Shown: positions 33,707-43,477, counted from the first letter of the stretch. The stretch is 64,000 nt of DNA from Streptomyces sp. CB01373 (GCF_002803075.1 NZ_NNBK01000003.1:248001-312000), one strand, 5' to 3'. Notes: generated from the letters alone by a model not told the origin. Numbers and translations are program-made.

Positions 33707-34573
33707 CTACACCGCGCGGAACAGGCCTTCCTGGACGACCGACACGAGCAGGCGCCCCTGAAGGTCGAAGATGCGCCCGCGGGCCAGACCGCGCCCGCCC
33801 GTCGCGATCGGCGACTCCTGGTCGTACAGGAACCACTCGTCCGCACGGAACGGCCGGTGGAACCACATGGCGTGGTCCAGTGATGCCATGTCGAAGCCGC
33901 GCGGCCCCCAGAGCGGCTCGACCGGGATGCGCACCGCATCCAGCAAGGTCATGTCGCTGGCGTAGGTCAGCGCGCAGGTGTGCACGAGCGGGTCGTCACC
34001 GAGCGGTCCCACCGCGCGCATCCACACGGCGCTGCGCGGTTCGGCCTCCTTGACGTCCTCGGTGCTCCAGCGCAGCCGGTCCACGTACCGGATGTCGAAC
34101 GGCTGCCGCCGTGCCATGCGCTCCAACTGCTCCGGCAGTGTGCCCAGATGCTCCCGGATCTCGTCCGCGACCGTCGGCAGGGACTCCGGCTCCGGGATCT
34201 CGCGCCCCGCCGGCATCTGGTGCTCGAAGCTCCCTTGTTCAGGCTTGTGGAAGGAGGCGGTCAGATTGAAGATCGTCCGGCCCTGCTGTACGGCGGTGAC
34301 CCGGCGGGTGGTGAAGGACCGCCCGTCCCGTACCCGCTCCACCTGGTACACGATCGGCACACCCGGCCGGCCCGGGCGCAGGAAGTACGCGTGCAGCGAG
34401 TGGACCGGCCGTTCCCCGTCCGTCGTGCGTCCGGCGGCGACCAGCGCCTGGCCGGCCACCTGGCCGCCGAAGACCCTCTGGAGGGACTCCTGCGGACTGC
34501 GACCGCGGAAGATGTTGACTTCTATCTGCTCCAGGTCGAGCAGGTCGACGAGCCTTTCGGCCGGGTTCGTCAT
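33707..34573 (-). CDS. tesB: Acyl-CoA thioesterase II
   Basis: The 288-residue protein has the double-hotdog fold of TesB: VFGGQVAGQALVAAGRTTDG, the substrate-pocket block VHSLHAYFLRPGRPGVPIVY, RRVTAVQQGRTIFNLTASF and the C-terminal SLDHAMWFHRPFRADEWFLY, with catalytic-region residues in HAMWFHRPF. It hydrolyses medium to long acyl-CoA to fatty acid and CoA. It lies 40 bases beyond the 3' end of the Ski2-like helicase gene on the same strand. Confidence 0.9.
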   Translation of the reverse strand: MTNPAERLVDLLDLEQIEVNIFRGRSPQESLQRVFGGQVAGQALVAAGRTTDGERPVHSLHAYFLRPGRPGVPIVYQVERVRDGRSFTTRRVTAVQQGRTIFNLTASFHKPEQGSFEHQMPAGREIPEPESLPTVADEIREHLGTLPEQLERMARRQPFDIRYVDRLRWSTEDVKEAEPRSAVWMRAVGPLGDDPLVHTCALTYASDMTLLDAVRIPVEPLWGPRGFDMASLDHAMWFHRPFRADEWFLYDQESPIATGGRGLARGRIFDLQGRLLVSVVQEGLFRAV

Positions 34574-34613
34574 GGGTGGGAGACTCCTGAGTTCAGAACG
34601 GGTCGACGTCGGC

Positions 34614-37127
34614 TCACAGCTGACCGACGTCGGTCACACGGACGACCGCGCGGCCCTCGGCGTCGGACGCGGCGAGATCGACTTCGGCGCTGATGCCCCA
34701 GTCGTGGTCGCCGGCGGGGTCGTCGAAGATCTGCCGCACCCGCCACAGCCCGTTCTGCGGATCCTCCTTGATCACCAGCAGCTTGGGTCCGCGGGCGTCG
34801 GGACCGGTACCGAGGTCGTCGTACTCGTCCCAGTACTTGTCCATCGCCTCGCCCCACGTCTCGGCGTCCCACCCGGACTCGCCGTCCATTTCGCCCAGCT
34901 CCCCGACCTGGTCGAGGGCGGCGAGTTCGGCGCGGCGGAACATGGCGTTGCGGACCAGGACTCGGAACGCGCGCGCGTTGGAGGTGACCGGCTTGACCTG
35001 GTCGGCCTTCTCCTGGGCCTCCTCCGCGGTCATCACCTCCGGGTTGGCCAGCTGCTCCCACTCGTCCAGGAGACTGGAGTCGACCTGGCGCACCATCTCG
35101 CCGAGCCAGGCGATCAGATCCTGGAGGTCCTCGGACTTCAGGTCGTCCGGGACGGTGTGCTCCAGGGCCTTGAACGCGCTGGCCAGGTAGCGCAGCACAA
35201 TGCCCTCGGTGCGCGCCAGCTCGTAGAAGGAGACCAACTCCGTGAAGGACATGGCCCGTTCGTACATGTCGCGGATCACGGACTTCGGCGACAGCGGGTG
35301 GTCGCCCACCCACGGATGGCTCTTGCGGTAGGTGTTGTACGCGTGGAAGAGCAGTTCCTCCAGCGGCTTGGGGTACGTGATCTCCTGGAGACGCTCCATG
35401 CGCTCCTCGTACTCGACACCGTCCGCCTTCATCGCGGCCACGGCCTCGCCACGCGCCTTGTTCTGCTGGGCGGCGAGGATCTGCCGCGGGTCGTCCAGCG
35501 TGGACTCCACGACGGACACCATGTCCAGCGCGTAGGACGGCGATTCGGGGTCCAGCAGCTCGAACGCGGCCAGCGCGAAGGTGGACAGCGGCTGGTTGAG
35601 CGCGAAGTCCTGCTGGAGGTCGACGGTCAGCCGGACGATGCGGCCCTCGGCGTCCGGCCGGTCGAGCTTCTCCACGATGCCGCCGTCCAGCAGCGAGCGG
35701 TAGATGGCGATCGCCCGTCGGATGTGCCTCAGTTGCTGCTTGCGCGGCTCGTGGTTGTCCTCCAGCAGGCGCCGCATCGCCTCGAATGCATTGCCGGGCC
35801 GTGCGATCACCGACAGCAGCATCGTGTGTGTCACGCGGAAGCGGGAGGTCAACGGCTCGGGCTCCGAGGCGATGAGTTTGTCGAAGGTGCTGTCCGCCCA
35901 GCCGACGAAGCCCTCCGGTGCCTTCTTGCGGACGACCTTGCGGCGCTTCTTCGGGTCGTCGCCCGCCTTGGCGAGGGCCTTCTCGTTCTCGATGACGTGC
36001 TCGGGGGCCTGCGCGCAGACGAAGCCCGCGGTGTCGTAGCCCGCGCGGCCGGCCCGGCCGGCGATCTGGTGGAACTCACGGGCGCGCAGCGTGCGTACCC
36101 GGCTGCCGTCGTACTTGGTCAGCGCGGTGAACAGCACCGTACGGATCGGCACATTGACGCCCACGCCGAGCGTGTCCGTGCCGCAGATCACCTTCAGCAG
36201 ACCGGCCTGCGCCAGCTTCTCCACCAGACGCCGGTACTTGGGCAGCATGCCGGCGTGGTGGACGCCGATGCCGTGCCGGACGTAGCGGGAGAGGTTGCGG
36301 CCGAACTTGGTGGTGAAGCGGAAGTTGCCGATCAGCTCGGCGATCTGCTCCTTCTCCTCGCGCGAGCACATGTTGATGCTCATCAGCGCCTGTGCCCGCT
36401 CCACGGCCTGCGCCTGGGTGAAGTGGACGATGTACACCGGTGCCTGGCGCGTCTGCAGCAGGTCGGTGAGCGTCTCGGTCAGCGGTGTGCGCCGGTACTC
36501 GTAGGACAGGGGGACCGGGCGGGTCGCCGAGCGGACCACCGCGGTGGGGCGCCCGGTGCGGCGGGTGAGGTCCTTCTCGAAGAAGGAGACGTCGCCGAGC
36601 GTGGCCGACATCAGGACGAACTGCGCCTGCGGCAGTTCCAGCAGCGGAATCTGCCAGGCCCAGCCCCGGTCGGGCTCCGCGTAGAAGTGGAACTCGTCCA
36701 TGACGACCTGGCCGACGTCGGCGTCCTTGCCGTCGCGCAGGGCGATCGACGCGAGGACCTCCGCCGTGCAGCAGATGACGGGTGCGTCGGCGTTCACGGA
36801 GGCGTCGCCGGTGAGCATGCCGACGTTCTCGGTGCCGAACATTTTGCACAGTTCGAAGAACTTCTCCGACACCAGCGCTTTGATCGGTGCCGTATAGAAG
36901 GTGACCTCGTCCCGGGCCAGCGCGGCGAAGTGAGCGCCGGCGGCGATCATGCTCTTGCCGGACCCGGTGGGCGTCGACACGATCACGTTGGCTCCGGAGA
37001 CCGCCTCGATCAGCGCCTCCTCCTGGTGGGGGTAGAGCGTAAGACCGCGCTCCTGCGCCCAGGATTCGAAGGCCTCGTACAGGGCGTCGGGGTCGGCGGT
37101 CGGCGGGAGCTGATCGATGAGGGTCAC
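34614..37127 (-). CDS. Ski2-like DEAD/DEAH-box RNA helicase
   Basis: The protein has about 837 residues from GTG 37127 (VTLIDQLPP). Helicase motifs are in order: Walker A STPTGSGKSM, motif Ia FYTAPIKALVSEKF, motif II VVMDEFHFYAEPDRG, motif III MSATLGDVSFFE, then the C-terminal domain with GVHHAGMLPKYR, TDTLGVGVNVP and the motif VI block QIAGRAGRAGY. Residues beyond about 520 form the helical bundle and DUF3516-type extension seen in actinobacterial members. It would remodel RNA in the cytoplasm. A very long open frame on the opposite strand is an antisense artefact. Confidence 0.9.
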   Translation of the reverse strand: MTLIDQLPPTADPDALYEAFESWAQERGLTLYPHQEEALIEAVSGANVIVSTPTGSGKSMIAAGAHFAALARDEVTFYTAPIKALVSEKFFELCKMFGTENVGMLTGDASVNADAPVICCTAEVLASIALRDGKDADVGQVVMDEFHFYAEPDRGWAWQIPLLELPQAQFVLMSATLGDVSFFEKDLTRRTGRPTAVVRSATRPVPLSYEYRRTPLTETLTDLLQTRQAPVYIVHFTQAQAVERAQALMSINMCSREEKEQIAELIGNFRFTTKFGRNLSRYVRHGIGVHHAGMLPKYRRLVEKLAQAGLLKVICGTDTLGVGVNVPIRTVLFTALTKYDGSRVRTLRAREFHQIAGRAGRAGYDTAGFVCAQAPEHVIENEKALAKAGDDPKKRRKVVRKKAPEGFVGWADSTFDKLIASEPEPLTSRFRVTHTMLLSVIARPGNAFEAMRRLLEDNHEPRKQQLRHIRRAIAIYRSLLDGGIVEKLDRPDAEGRIVRLTVDLQQDFALNQPLSTFALAAFELLDPESPSYALDMVSVVESTLDDPRQILAAQQNKARGEAVAAMKADGVEYEERMERLQEITYPKPLEELLFHAYNTYRKSHPWVGDHPLSPKSVIRDMYERAMSFTELVSFYELARTEGIVLRYLASAFKALEHTVPDDLKSEDLQDLIAWLGEMVRQVDSSLLDEWEQLANPEVMTAEEAQEKADQVKPVTSNARAFRVLVRNAMFRRAELAALDQVGELGEMDGESGWDAETWGEAMDKYWDEYDDLGTGPDARGPKLLVIKEDPQNGLWRVRQIFDDPAGDHDWGISAEVDLAASDAEGRAVVRVTDVGQL

Positions 37128-37272
37128 GCCCCCATCTTGCCTGGCACCCCGGCCGAGACGGGAATCGGATGCCCGACCGAAGATCACGAACGCTACGCTG
37201 TGTCGCCGGCAGTACATCGGCACACCAGGTCAACTGGACAGCGGCGCAAGAGGAATGGGGCGGGCAACGGCC

Positions 37273-38067
37273 ATGATGGGACCAGCACACTCACTGTCGG
37301 GAGCGGCGGCCTGGCTCGGCGTCGGAGCGGCGGTCTCGGCGGCGGGGCACCCGATGCCCTGGCCGGTCCTGCTGGTCGGTGCGCTGATCTGCGCGGGGGC
37401 CGCGCTCGCCCCGGACCTGGACCACAAGGCCGCCACCATCTCGCGGGCCTTCGGACCTGTCTCGCACGCGTTGTGCGAGATCGTCGACAAGCTGTCCTAC
37501 ACCGTCTACAAGGCGACGCGGATGAAGGGAGACCCGCGCCGATCCGGCGGGCACCGTACGCTGACGCACACCTGGCTGTGGGCGGTGCTGATCGGGGCGG
37601 GCACCTCCGTGCTGGCGATCACCGGGGGCCGCTGGGCGGTGCTGGGCATTCTCTTCGTGCACATGGTGCTGGCCATCGAGGGTCTGCTGTGGCGGGCGGC
37701 CCGCGGCTCGAGCAGCGCGGTCCTGGTCTGGCTGCTGGCCGGGACCAGTGCCTGGATCCTGGCGGACATCCTCGACCAGCCCGGCAACGGCTCGGACTGG
37801 CTGTTCACCGCTCCCGGCCAGGAGTACCTGTGGCTGGGCCTGCCGATCGTGCTGGGAGCGCTGATGCACGACCTCGGGGACGCGCTGACCGTCTCCGGGT
37901 GCCCCATCCTGTGGCCGATACCCATAGGCCGCAGGCGCTGGTACCCCATCGGGCCGCCGAAGGCGATGCGGTTCCGGGCCGGCGACTGGGTCGAGCTCAA
38001 GGTGCTGATGCCGGCGTTCATGGTGATCGGTGGACTGGGCTGCGTGGTCGCGCTGAACATCAACTGA
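37273..38067 (+). CDS. YdjM-like membrane metal-dependent hydrolase
   Basis: The protein has about 264 residues. I chose ATG 37273 (MMGPAHSLSGAAAWLG) because the ATG at 37255 has no spacing from its possible ribosome site. The conserved histidine/aspartate motifs of the YdjM/LexA-binding family are present: AHS at the start, ALAPDLDHKAATI, GHRTLTHTWL and the later LMHDLGDALTVSGCP. Six or so hydrophobic stretches suggest an integral membrane protein. It is divergent from the helicase. Confidence 0.85.
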   Translation: MMGPAHSLSGAAAWLGVGAAVSAAGHPMPWPVLLVGALICAGAALAPDLDHKAATISRAFGPVSHALCEIVDKLSYTVYKATRMKGDPRRSGGHRTLTHTWLWAVLIGAGTSVLAITGGRWAVLGILFVHMVLAIEGLLWRAARGSSSAVLVWLLAGTSAWILADILDQPGNGSDWLFTAPGQEYLWLGLPIVLGALMHDLGDALTVSGCPILWPIPIGRRRWYPIGPPKAMRFRAGDWVELKVLMPAFMVIGGLGCVVALNIN

Positions 38068-38192
38068 GGCACACGCTCAGCGGGGCTCGAGGCGGACGGC
38101 GTGCGGTGGTCCCGCCGGGGCCCCGGTCCCGTCCGTCCCGCTCGTCCGGTCCGGCCCCCGGCCGGGGAGGCCGTCCTGCCTCCCGTGGCCGG

Positions 38193-38465
38193 TCAGGCGC
38201 CTCCGTCGCCTCCGGGAGCCTGACCGCCGCTGTAGCGCCGCTCGAACCGGGCGATCCGGCCCTCCGAGTCCACCGTGCGGGCCTTGCCGGTGTAGAAGGG
38301 GTGGCTCTCCGAGGAGATCTCCACGTCCACGACCGGGTAGGTCGCGCCGTCGTCCCATTCGATGGTCTGCTCACTGCTCGCGGTGGACCGGGTGAGGAAG
38401 GCGTACCCGGCGGCGCGGTCCCGGAAGACGACGGGGTGGTAGTCGGGGTGCTTGTCCTGCTGCAT
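38193..38465 (-). CDS. rpmE2: Ribosomal protein L31, type B (zinc-free)
   Basis: The 90-residue protein [20 protein letters not shown].. with [20 protein letters not shown] and FERRY is the type B L31. It lacks the CxxC zinc residues of the type A form. In Streptomyces type B L31 replaces the zinc form when zinc is scarce, under Zur control. I could not see a clear Zur box upstream. It starts at ATG 38465, and the DUF5709-like gene lies 50 bases upstream on the same strand. Confidence 0.95.
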   Translation of the reverse strand: MQQDKHPDYHPVVFRDRAAGYAFLTRSTASSEQTIEWDDGATYPVVDVEISSESHPFYTGKARTVDSEGRIARFERRYSGGQAPGGDGGA

Positions 38466-38515
38466 GAATGCTCCTCGTGCGGCGGGGAGAGGGTGACGGC
38501 ACGCGGGCGGCCGGG

Positions 38516-38986
38516 TCAGTCCTGAGGGGTTTCCTCGTCGACGACGTGCATCGCGGCCTCCTCGGCGGAGGCGGCCGCGCCGTCGATGCCCACGTCGGTG
38601 GCGACCAGGGCGCTCTCGTCGTCCTCGTGCGCTCCCTCGTCGGGGGCGACGAGACGGCCGGAGCGGGCGGTACCGACCTCGTTGTCCAGGAGTTCCCCGT
38701 CGGTGTCCTCGCAATCGCCCATGTCGTCGCCGTCCCAGGCGGCCGGTTCGGGCACTTCCTCGGAGAGACGCTGGTCCAGGGTTTCGCCCTGGTGGCGCTC
38801 CTCGGCGGTCACGCCGGTGTGCTCCACGGCCCACGGCCGCTCCGGCGGCGACCAGCCACGGTCCAAGGGGTCGTCGACACCGTCGTTCATCAGCGTGTCC
38901 TCCGGGTCGAGCACTCCCGTGTCCTCCCTGACCTCGGAGTCGTCGGGCTGGTAGACGTCGTCTCCCCATCCGTCGGCGCTGTCCAC
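38516..38986 (-). CDS. DUF5709-like acidic protein
   Basis: The protein has about 156 residues from GTG 38986, with ggaggt 5 bases upstream. It is very acidic and soluble. The block [51 protein letters not shown] and [16 protein letters not shown] is the DUF5709 pattern of Streptomyces. Function is unknown. Its stop is 50 bases before the L31 gene, so the two may share a transcript. Confidence 0.8.
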   Translation of the reverse strand: MDSADGWGDDVYQPDDSEVREDTGVLDPEDTLMNDGVDDPLDRGWSPPERPWAVEHTGVTAEERHQGETLDQRLSEEVPEPAAWDGDDMGDCEDTDGELLDNEVGTARSGRLVAPDEGAHEDDESALVATDVGIDGAAASAEEAAMHVVDEETPQD

Positions 38987-39620
38987 GGGTACCTCCAGGT
39001 GGTGGGGACGGGCCCGTTCTCTCCGCGGCCGATGTACGGCCGCCGGTGCACGGGGCGCAGCAGGCACCGGCACGAACCGAACGGTTCCCGGGTGCTCCCC
39101 GAGCCGTTTCCGCTTTCCAGCCTTCCACCGCTGTTCGGCACCGCGCAACGGCACCGGCCGCGCAGCCCGGCCGACGCCCTGTCCACCGCCGGTCCCGTCC
39201 CGACCCCGCCCCGGCCGTGGGGCCTGGCACCGCGCCGGTCACCGGGGCGCGGCCGGCACCGGCGACCTCACCGGTCCTGGCGAGTGCGTTCGTCACCGCG
39301 CCGGTCACCGCGACGGAGCCGGATCCCCGACCCCGCCTGTCACCCTGCCGGCCGCTGCTTCCACCGCCGCTCAGGTCACCGGGCTGGAGCCGGCCGCTCC
39401 GTCTGCGCCGGACCCGCCGGCCACACCGGTCACCGCGGTGGAACCGGTCCCGTCGGCCGCGCTCGAGCTCGCGCCCCTCACCGCGCCCGTCCCCACTCCG
39501 TTCACCGCATCCGCCACCGCGAACGACACGGACCGTGCGCCGCATGCCGTGCGGTGGTGCGGCTCGCGGTCCGTGTCATGGGCGGAACGCCGGGCCCCAG
39601 GGGGTGGAGCCTTCGTGCGG
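38987..39620. other. 634-base stretch without a supported gene
   Basis: Both strands carry long open frames, but the translations are low-complexity Pro/Ala/Arg with no ribosome site and no recognisable fold. On the + strand short Ala-Pro-Val-Thr runs ([25 protein letters not shown]) recur and change frame, from a GC-rich caccgcgccggtcac-type DNA repeat near 39230-39440. This may be the relic of an Ala/Pro-rich protein or simply non-coding GC-rich DNA. Confidence 0.4.
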
Positions 39621-41402
39621 TCACCCGTGCCAGGAGCGCCACAGCGCCGCGTAGGCGCCGTTCGCCGAGACGAGTTCGTCGTGGCTGCCCAGCTCGCTGA
39701 TGCGGCCGTTCTCGACCACGGCGATGACGTCGGCGTCGTGGGCCGTGTGGAGCCGGTGGGCGATCGCGACGACCGTGCGGCCGTCCAGGACGCGGGCCAG
39801 GGACCGCTCCAGGTGCCGGGCCGCACGTGGGTCGAGCAGCGAGGTCGCCTCGTCCAGGACCAGCGTGTGCGGATCGGCCAGGACCAGCCGGGCGAGGGCG
39901 ATCTGCTGGGCCTGGGCCGGGGTGAGGGCAAGACCCCCGGAGCCGACCTCGGTGTCCAGACCGTCGTCGAGGGCACGGGCCCAGCCGTCCGCGTCGACCG
40001 CGCCCAGCGCCGCCCACAGCTCGGCGTCGACGGCGTCCGTGCGGGCGAGCAGCAGGTTGTCGCGCAGGGAGCCCACGAAGACGTGGTGCTCCTGGTTGAC
40101 GAGGGCGACATGGGAGCGGACGCGCTCGGCGGGCATCCGGGAGAGTTCGGCGCCGCCGAGCGCGACCCGGCCGTCCCGGGGCGCGTAGATCCCGGCGAGC
40201 AGGCGGCCCAGCGTGGACTTCCCGGCGCCGGACGGGCCGACCAGGGCCAGCCGCGTGCCCGGGGCGACCTTCAGGGAGACCTCGCGCAGTACGTCGACGC
40301 CCTCCCGGTAGCCGAAGTGCACCCGGTCCGCGTCGACGTCACGGCCGGCGGGGGCCAGGGAGTCGTCCCCGGCGTCCGGCTCGATGTCGCGCACCCCGAC
40401 GAGCCGGGCCAGCGACACCTGCGCCACCTGCAACTCGTCGTACCAGCGCAGGATCAGCCCCACCGGGTCGACGAGCATTTGCGCGATGAGGGCGCCCGTC
40501 GTCAGCTGGCCGACCCCGATCCAGCCCCGCAGGACGAACACGCCACCGACCATGAGCACCGAGGCGAGCACGGTGACGTGGGTGACGTTGATGACCGGGA
40601 AGAGCACCGACCGCAGCCAGAGCGTGTAGCGTTCCCACGCGGTCCACTGGGTGATCCGGAGTTCCGACAGGGCGACGCGGCGTTCGCCGAGGCGGTGTGC
40701 CTCCACGGTGCGCCCGGCGTCGACGGTCTCGGTGAGCGCGGCGGCCACGGCGGCGTAGCCCGCGGCCTCCGAGCGGTAGGCGGACGGCGCCCGCCGGAAG
40801 TACCAGCGGCAGCCGACCACCAGCAGCGGCACGGCCAGCAGCACGGCCGCGCCGAGCGGTGGTGCGGTCACGATCAGACCGCCCAGCAGCAGCGCCACCC
40901 ATACGACCCCGATCGCCAGTTGCGGCACGGCCTCCCGCATCGCGTTGGCGAGCCGGTCGATGTCGGTGGTGATGCGGGAGAGCAGATCGCCGGTGCCCGC
41001 CCGTTCCAGCACGCCCGGCGGCAGGCCCACCGACCGGACGAGGAAGTCCTCGCGCAGGTCGGCCAGCATCCGCTCGCCGAGCATCGCCCCGCGCAGCCGC
41101 ACTTCCCGTACGAACGCCGCCTGGACGAGCAACGCGAGGACGAACAGCGCTGCGGTCAGGGGAAGATGCAGTTCGCGGGTGCGGTCCGACACCCCTTCCA
41201 CCAGACCGCCCAGCAGCCAGGGACCGGCCATGGAGGCCACCACGGCAGCGGTGTTGACGGTGATGAGCAGGACGAAGTCACGCCGGTGCCGGCGCAGCAG
41301 TTCGGTCACATAGGACCGTACGGTCGAGGCGGAGCCGACGGGCAGAGTGTCGGCCGTCGTCGGGGCCGCCGGGTCGTAGGCGGGGGGCGCCATGCCGATC
41401 AC
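39621..41402 (-). CDS. ABC exporter half, intact Walker A, changed signature
   Basis: The protein has about 593 residues, starting at GTG 41402, whose GTGA overlaps the stop of the upstream ABC gene (ATG 41393 is an alternative). Six transmembrane helices span about 40-320. The nucleotide domain has Walker A LVGPSGAGKSTLGRLLAG, Q-loop VALVNQEHHVFVG, Walker B TLVLDEATSLLD and H-loop VVAIAHRLH. The signature that should read LSGGQ is LTPAQAQQIALARL. Such a change usually means one of the two ATP sites in a heterodimer is non-catalytic. The partner gene lies directly upstream. Confidence 0.9.
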   Translation of the reverse strand: MIGMAPPAYDPAAPTTADTLPVGSASTVRSYVTELLRRHRRDFVLLITVNTAAVVASMAGPWLLGGLVEGVSDRTRELHLPLTAALFVLALLVQAAFVREVRLRGAMLGERMLADLREDFLVRSVGLPPGVLERAGTGDLLSRITTDIDRLANAMREAVPQLAIGVVWVALLLGGLIVTAPPLGAAVLLAVPLLVVGCRWYFRRAPSAYRSEAAGYAAVAAALTETVDAGRTVEAHRLGERRVALSELRITQWTAWERYTLWLRSVLFPVINVTHVTVLASVLMVGGVFVLRGWIGVGQLTTGALIAQMLVDPVGLILRWYDELQVAQVSLARLVGVRDIEPDAGDDSLAPAGRDVDADRVHFGYREGVDVLREVSLKVAPGTRLALVGPSGAGKSTLGRLLAGIYAPRDGRVALGGAELSRMPAERVRSHVALVNQEHHVFVGSLRDNLLLARTDAVDAELWAALGAVDADGWARALDDGLDTEVGSGGLALTPAQAQQIALARLVLADPHTLVLDEATSLLDPRAARHLERSLARVLDGRTVVAIAHRLHTAHDADVIAVVENGRISELGSHDELVSANGAYAALWRSWHG

Positions 41403-43285
41403 GCCGTCTCCTCCATCTCATCCATCTCTTCCAGGGCCTCTTCAGTGGCTTCCCGCGGGGCGGCCTCGTCGTCGCGCGGCGCGTCGTCCGGCCGGCGTTC
41501 CGGTGCGGCCCGCAGTCTGCCGCCGTCGTCGAGCAGGCCGTGCGCGGCGCGTTCCTCGTCGGTCTCCCGGGTCACCGCCGCGCGGTACCGGGGCTCGGTG
41601 TGCAGCAGGTCCCGGTGCACACCGACCGCGGCGACCGTGCCCTCGTGGACGAGCACCACCCGGTCGGCGTGGTCCAGGAGGAGGGGCGAGGAGGTGAACA
41701 CCACCGTGGTGCGTCCGGTCCGCAGGTCACGCAGGCCCTGGGCGATCCGCGCCTCGGTGTGGGAGTCGACGGCGGAGGTCGGTTCGTCCAGGACGAGCAC
41801 CTCCGGGTCGGTGATCAGTGACCGGGCCAGAGCCAGGCGCTGGCGCTGGCCGCCGGAGAGGGACCGGCCGCGCTCGGTGATCCGGACGTCCATCGGGTCC
41901 TCGGCGGCCGGCGACGACTGCGCGAGCGCGTCCAGCACGTCGTCGCACTGGGCGGCGGTGAGTGCCTCCCGGGCGGTGACCTTCCCCGAGGCGGGCACGT
42001 CGAGCAGCGCGCGCAGCGATCCGGACAGCAGTACGGGGTCCTTGTCCTGGACCAGGACGGCGGTGCGCGCGGAGCCGAGCGGCAACTCGTCCAGCGGTAT
42101 GCCACCGAGCCGCGCCGAGGTGCCCGGCTCGGTGGGGTGGCCGCCGAGCCGTTCCGCCAAGCGGCCTGCCGAGTCCGGGTCGCCGCAGACCACGGCGGTG
42201 AGCTGTCCGGCCGGTGCCCGAAGGCCGGTCGCCGGGTCGTGCAGATCACCTGACGGCACGAAGGGTGCCCGTGTCCCGGTCCCGTCGGTGGCCCGTTCCA
42301 GGGACAGCACTCGGGCGGCCCGGGTGGCCGAGGGGCGGGAGAAGGAGTACGCCATGGCGATCTCGACGAAGTGCCGGAGCGGATAGGTGAGGACCATGAC
42401 GGAGCTGTAGACGGTGACGAGTTCGCCCACGCTGATCCGGCCCGCGCGGGCCAGATGGACGCCGTAGCAGACGACCCCGATCAGCAGCAGGCCCGGCAGC
42501 AGGACCTGGATCGCGGCGATCAGGGACCACATGCGGGCACTGCGGACGGCGGCGTGCCGCACCTCCTGTGAGGCGCGCCGGTAGCGGTCGAGGAACAGCT
42601 CCTCCCCGCCGATGCCGCGCAGCACCCGCAGTCCGGCGACGGTGTCCGAGGCCAGTTCGGTGGCGCGGCCCGCCTTCTCCCGCTGGACATCGGCGCGCCG
42701 GGTCGCGCGGGGCAGCAGCGGCAGCACCGCGAGAGCCAGCGCGGGCAGCCCCACGGCGACGACCACGCCCAGTGCGGGCTGGTAGACGAGCAGGGCGATA
42801 CAGACCAGCACGATGGTGAGGGCCGCCGCGGTGAACCGGGACACGGCCTCCACGAACCAGCCGATCTTCTCGACGTCGGCCGTGGAGACGGCGACCACCT
42901 CGCCGGCGGCCACCCGCCGGGTCAGTCCGGAGCCCAGCCCGGCGGCCTTGCGGGCGAGCAGTTGCTGGACGCGGGCGGCGGCGGTGATCCAGTTGGTGAC
43001 CGCCGCGCGGTGCAGGTAGGTGTCGCCGAGCGCGTTGCCGGCACACGCCACCGCCAGCAGTCCGCCGGCGAGGGCCAGCCCGGCACCCGAACGGTCGACG
43101 ACCGCCTGGACGGCGAGGCCGACGCAGAACGGCAGGGAGGAGACGGAGGCGAAGTGCAGCAGCCCCCATGCCAGTGCCTTCAGCTGACCGCCCAGCTGGT
43201 TCCGGCCCAGCCACCACAGGAGTCGGGGACCCGAGCGTGCGTCAGGAACCCCTGGATCGGGATACGGAAGGTCTTGGATCTGCAT
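41399..43285 (-). CDS. ABC exporter half, degenerate Walker A, intact signature
   Basis: The protein has about 628 residues from ATG 43285. Six transmembrane helices span about 40-320 (GLLHFASVSSLPFCVGLAVQ, VSRFTAAALTIVLVCIALLV). In the nucleotide domain the Walker A position reads VVCGDPDSAGRLAERLGG, with no GKS/T lysine. The signature is a perfect RSLSGGQRQRLALARSL, Walker B is VLVLDEPTSAVD, and the H-loop histidine is missing (VVFTSSPLLLD). The C-terminus is long and acidic. These losses mirror those of its 41402 partner, so the pair would form one working and one dead ATP site. Confidence 0.9.
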   Translation of the reverse strand: MQIQDLPYPDPGVPDARSGPRLLWWLGRNQLGGQLKALAWGLLHFASVSSLPFCVGLAVQAVVDRSGAGLALAGGLLAVACAGNALGDTYLHRAAVTNWITAAARVQQLLARKAAGLGSGLTRRVAAGEVVAVSTADVEKIGWFVEAVSRFTAAALTIVLVCIALLVYQPALGVVVAVGLPALALAVLPLLPRATRRADVQREKAGRATELASDTVAGLRVLRGIGGEELFLDRYRRASQEVRHAAVRSARMWSLIAAIQVLLPGLLLIGVVCYGVHLARAGRISVGELVTVYSSVMVLTYPLRHFVEIAMAYSFSRPSATRAARVLSLERATDGTGTRAPFVPSGDLHDPATGLRAPAGQLTAVVCGDPDSAGRLAERLGGHPTEPGTSARLGGIPLDELPLGSARTAVLVQDKDPVLLSGSLRALLDVPASGKVTAREALTAAQCDDVLDALAQSSPAAEDPMDVRITERGRSLSGGQRQRLALARSLITDPEVLVLDEPTSAVDSHTEARIAQGLRDLRTGRTTVVFTSSPLLLDHADRVVLVHEGTVAAVGVHRDLLHTEPRYRAAVTRETDEERAAHGLLDDGGRLRAAPERRPDDAPRDDEAAPREATEEALEEMDEMEETA

Positions 43286-43406
43286 GACGTCCCAGTGGCT
43301 CGTGTCAGTGGCGGAGCGCTGCCCCCAGGGCGGCGGGCGAGCCGTGACAGCCTGGCGTCGCGAAGCGGTCGAGAGCAAGCGGTTTTCCGTACGGGGGTTC
43401 GGGATT

Positions 43407-43477
43407 GGCCGTTTCGCTGCCGACGCCTCGGATGCCCGGGATGGGTCGTTTCGCTGCCGAGATCTCGGATGTCCGGA
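43407..43477. repeat. Two 34-base direct repeats with palindromic cores
   Basis: Repeats at 43407-43440 and 43444-43477 share cgtttcgctgccga and ctcggatg. They are spaced 37 bases apart, about 3.5 helical turns. The second contains a perfect 12-base palindrome ccgagatctcgg (43457-43468); the first has the looser ccgacgcctcgg (43420-43431). They lie 120-190 bases before the leftward ABC operon and before the rightward lipoprotein gene, the expected place for a regulator-binding site. Confidence 0.6.

Noticed and set aside
38466..38515. Zur box upstream of the type B L31 gene
   Set aside because: No clear AT-rich palindrome of the expected form was seen, and the gene may be read from the promoter of the upstream DUF5709-like gene.
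33978..38525. Very long open frame on the + strand (over 1500 codons)
   Set aside because: It is antisense to the thioesterase and Ski2-like helicase genes, which have full motif sets. Long antisense frames are normal in high-GC DNA.
39438..42386. 982-codon + strand frame
   Set aside because: Antisense to the two ABC transporter genes, whose motifs are unambiguous.
43407..43477. CRISPR array
   Set aside because: Only two repeats with imperfect match and a 3-base gap; better explained as paired operators.
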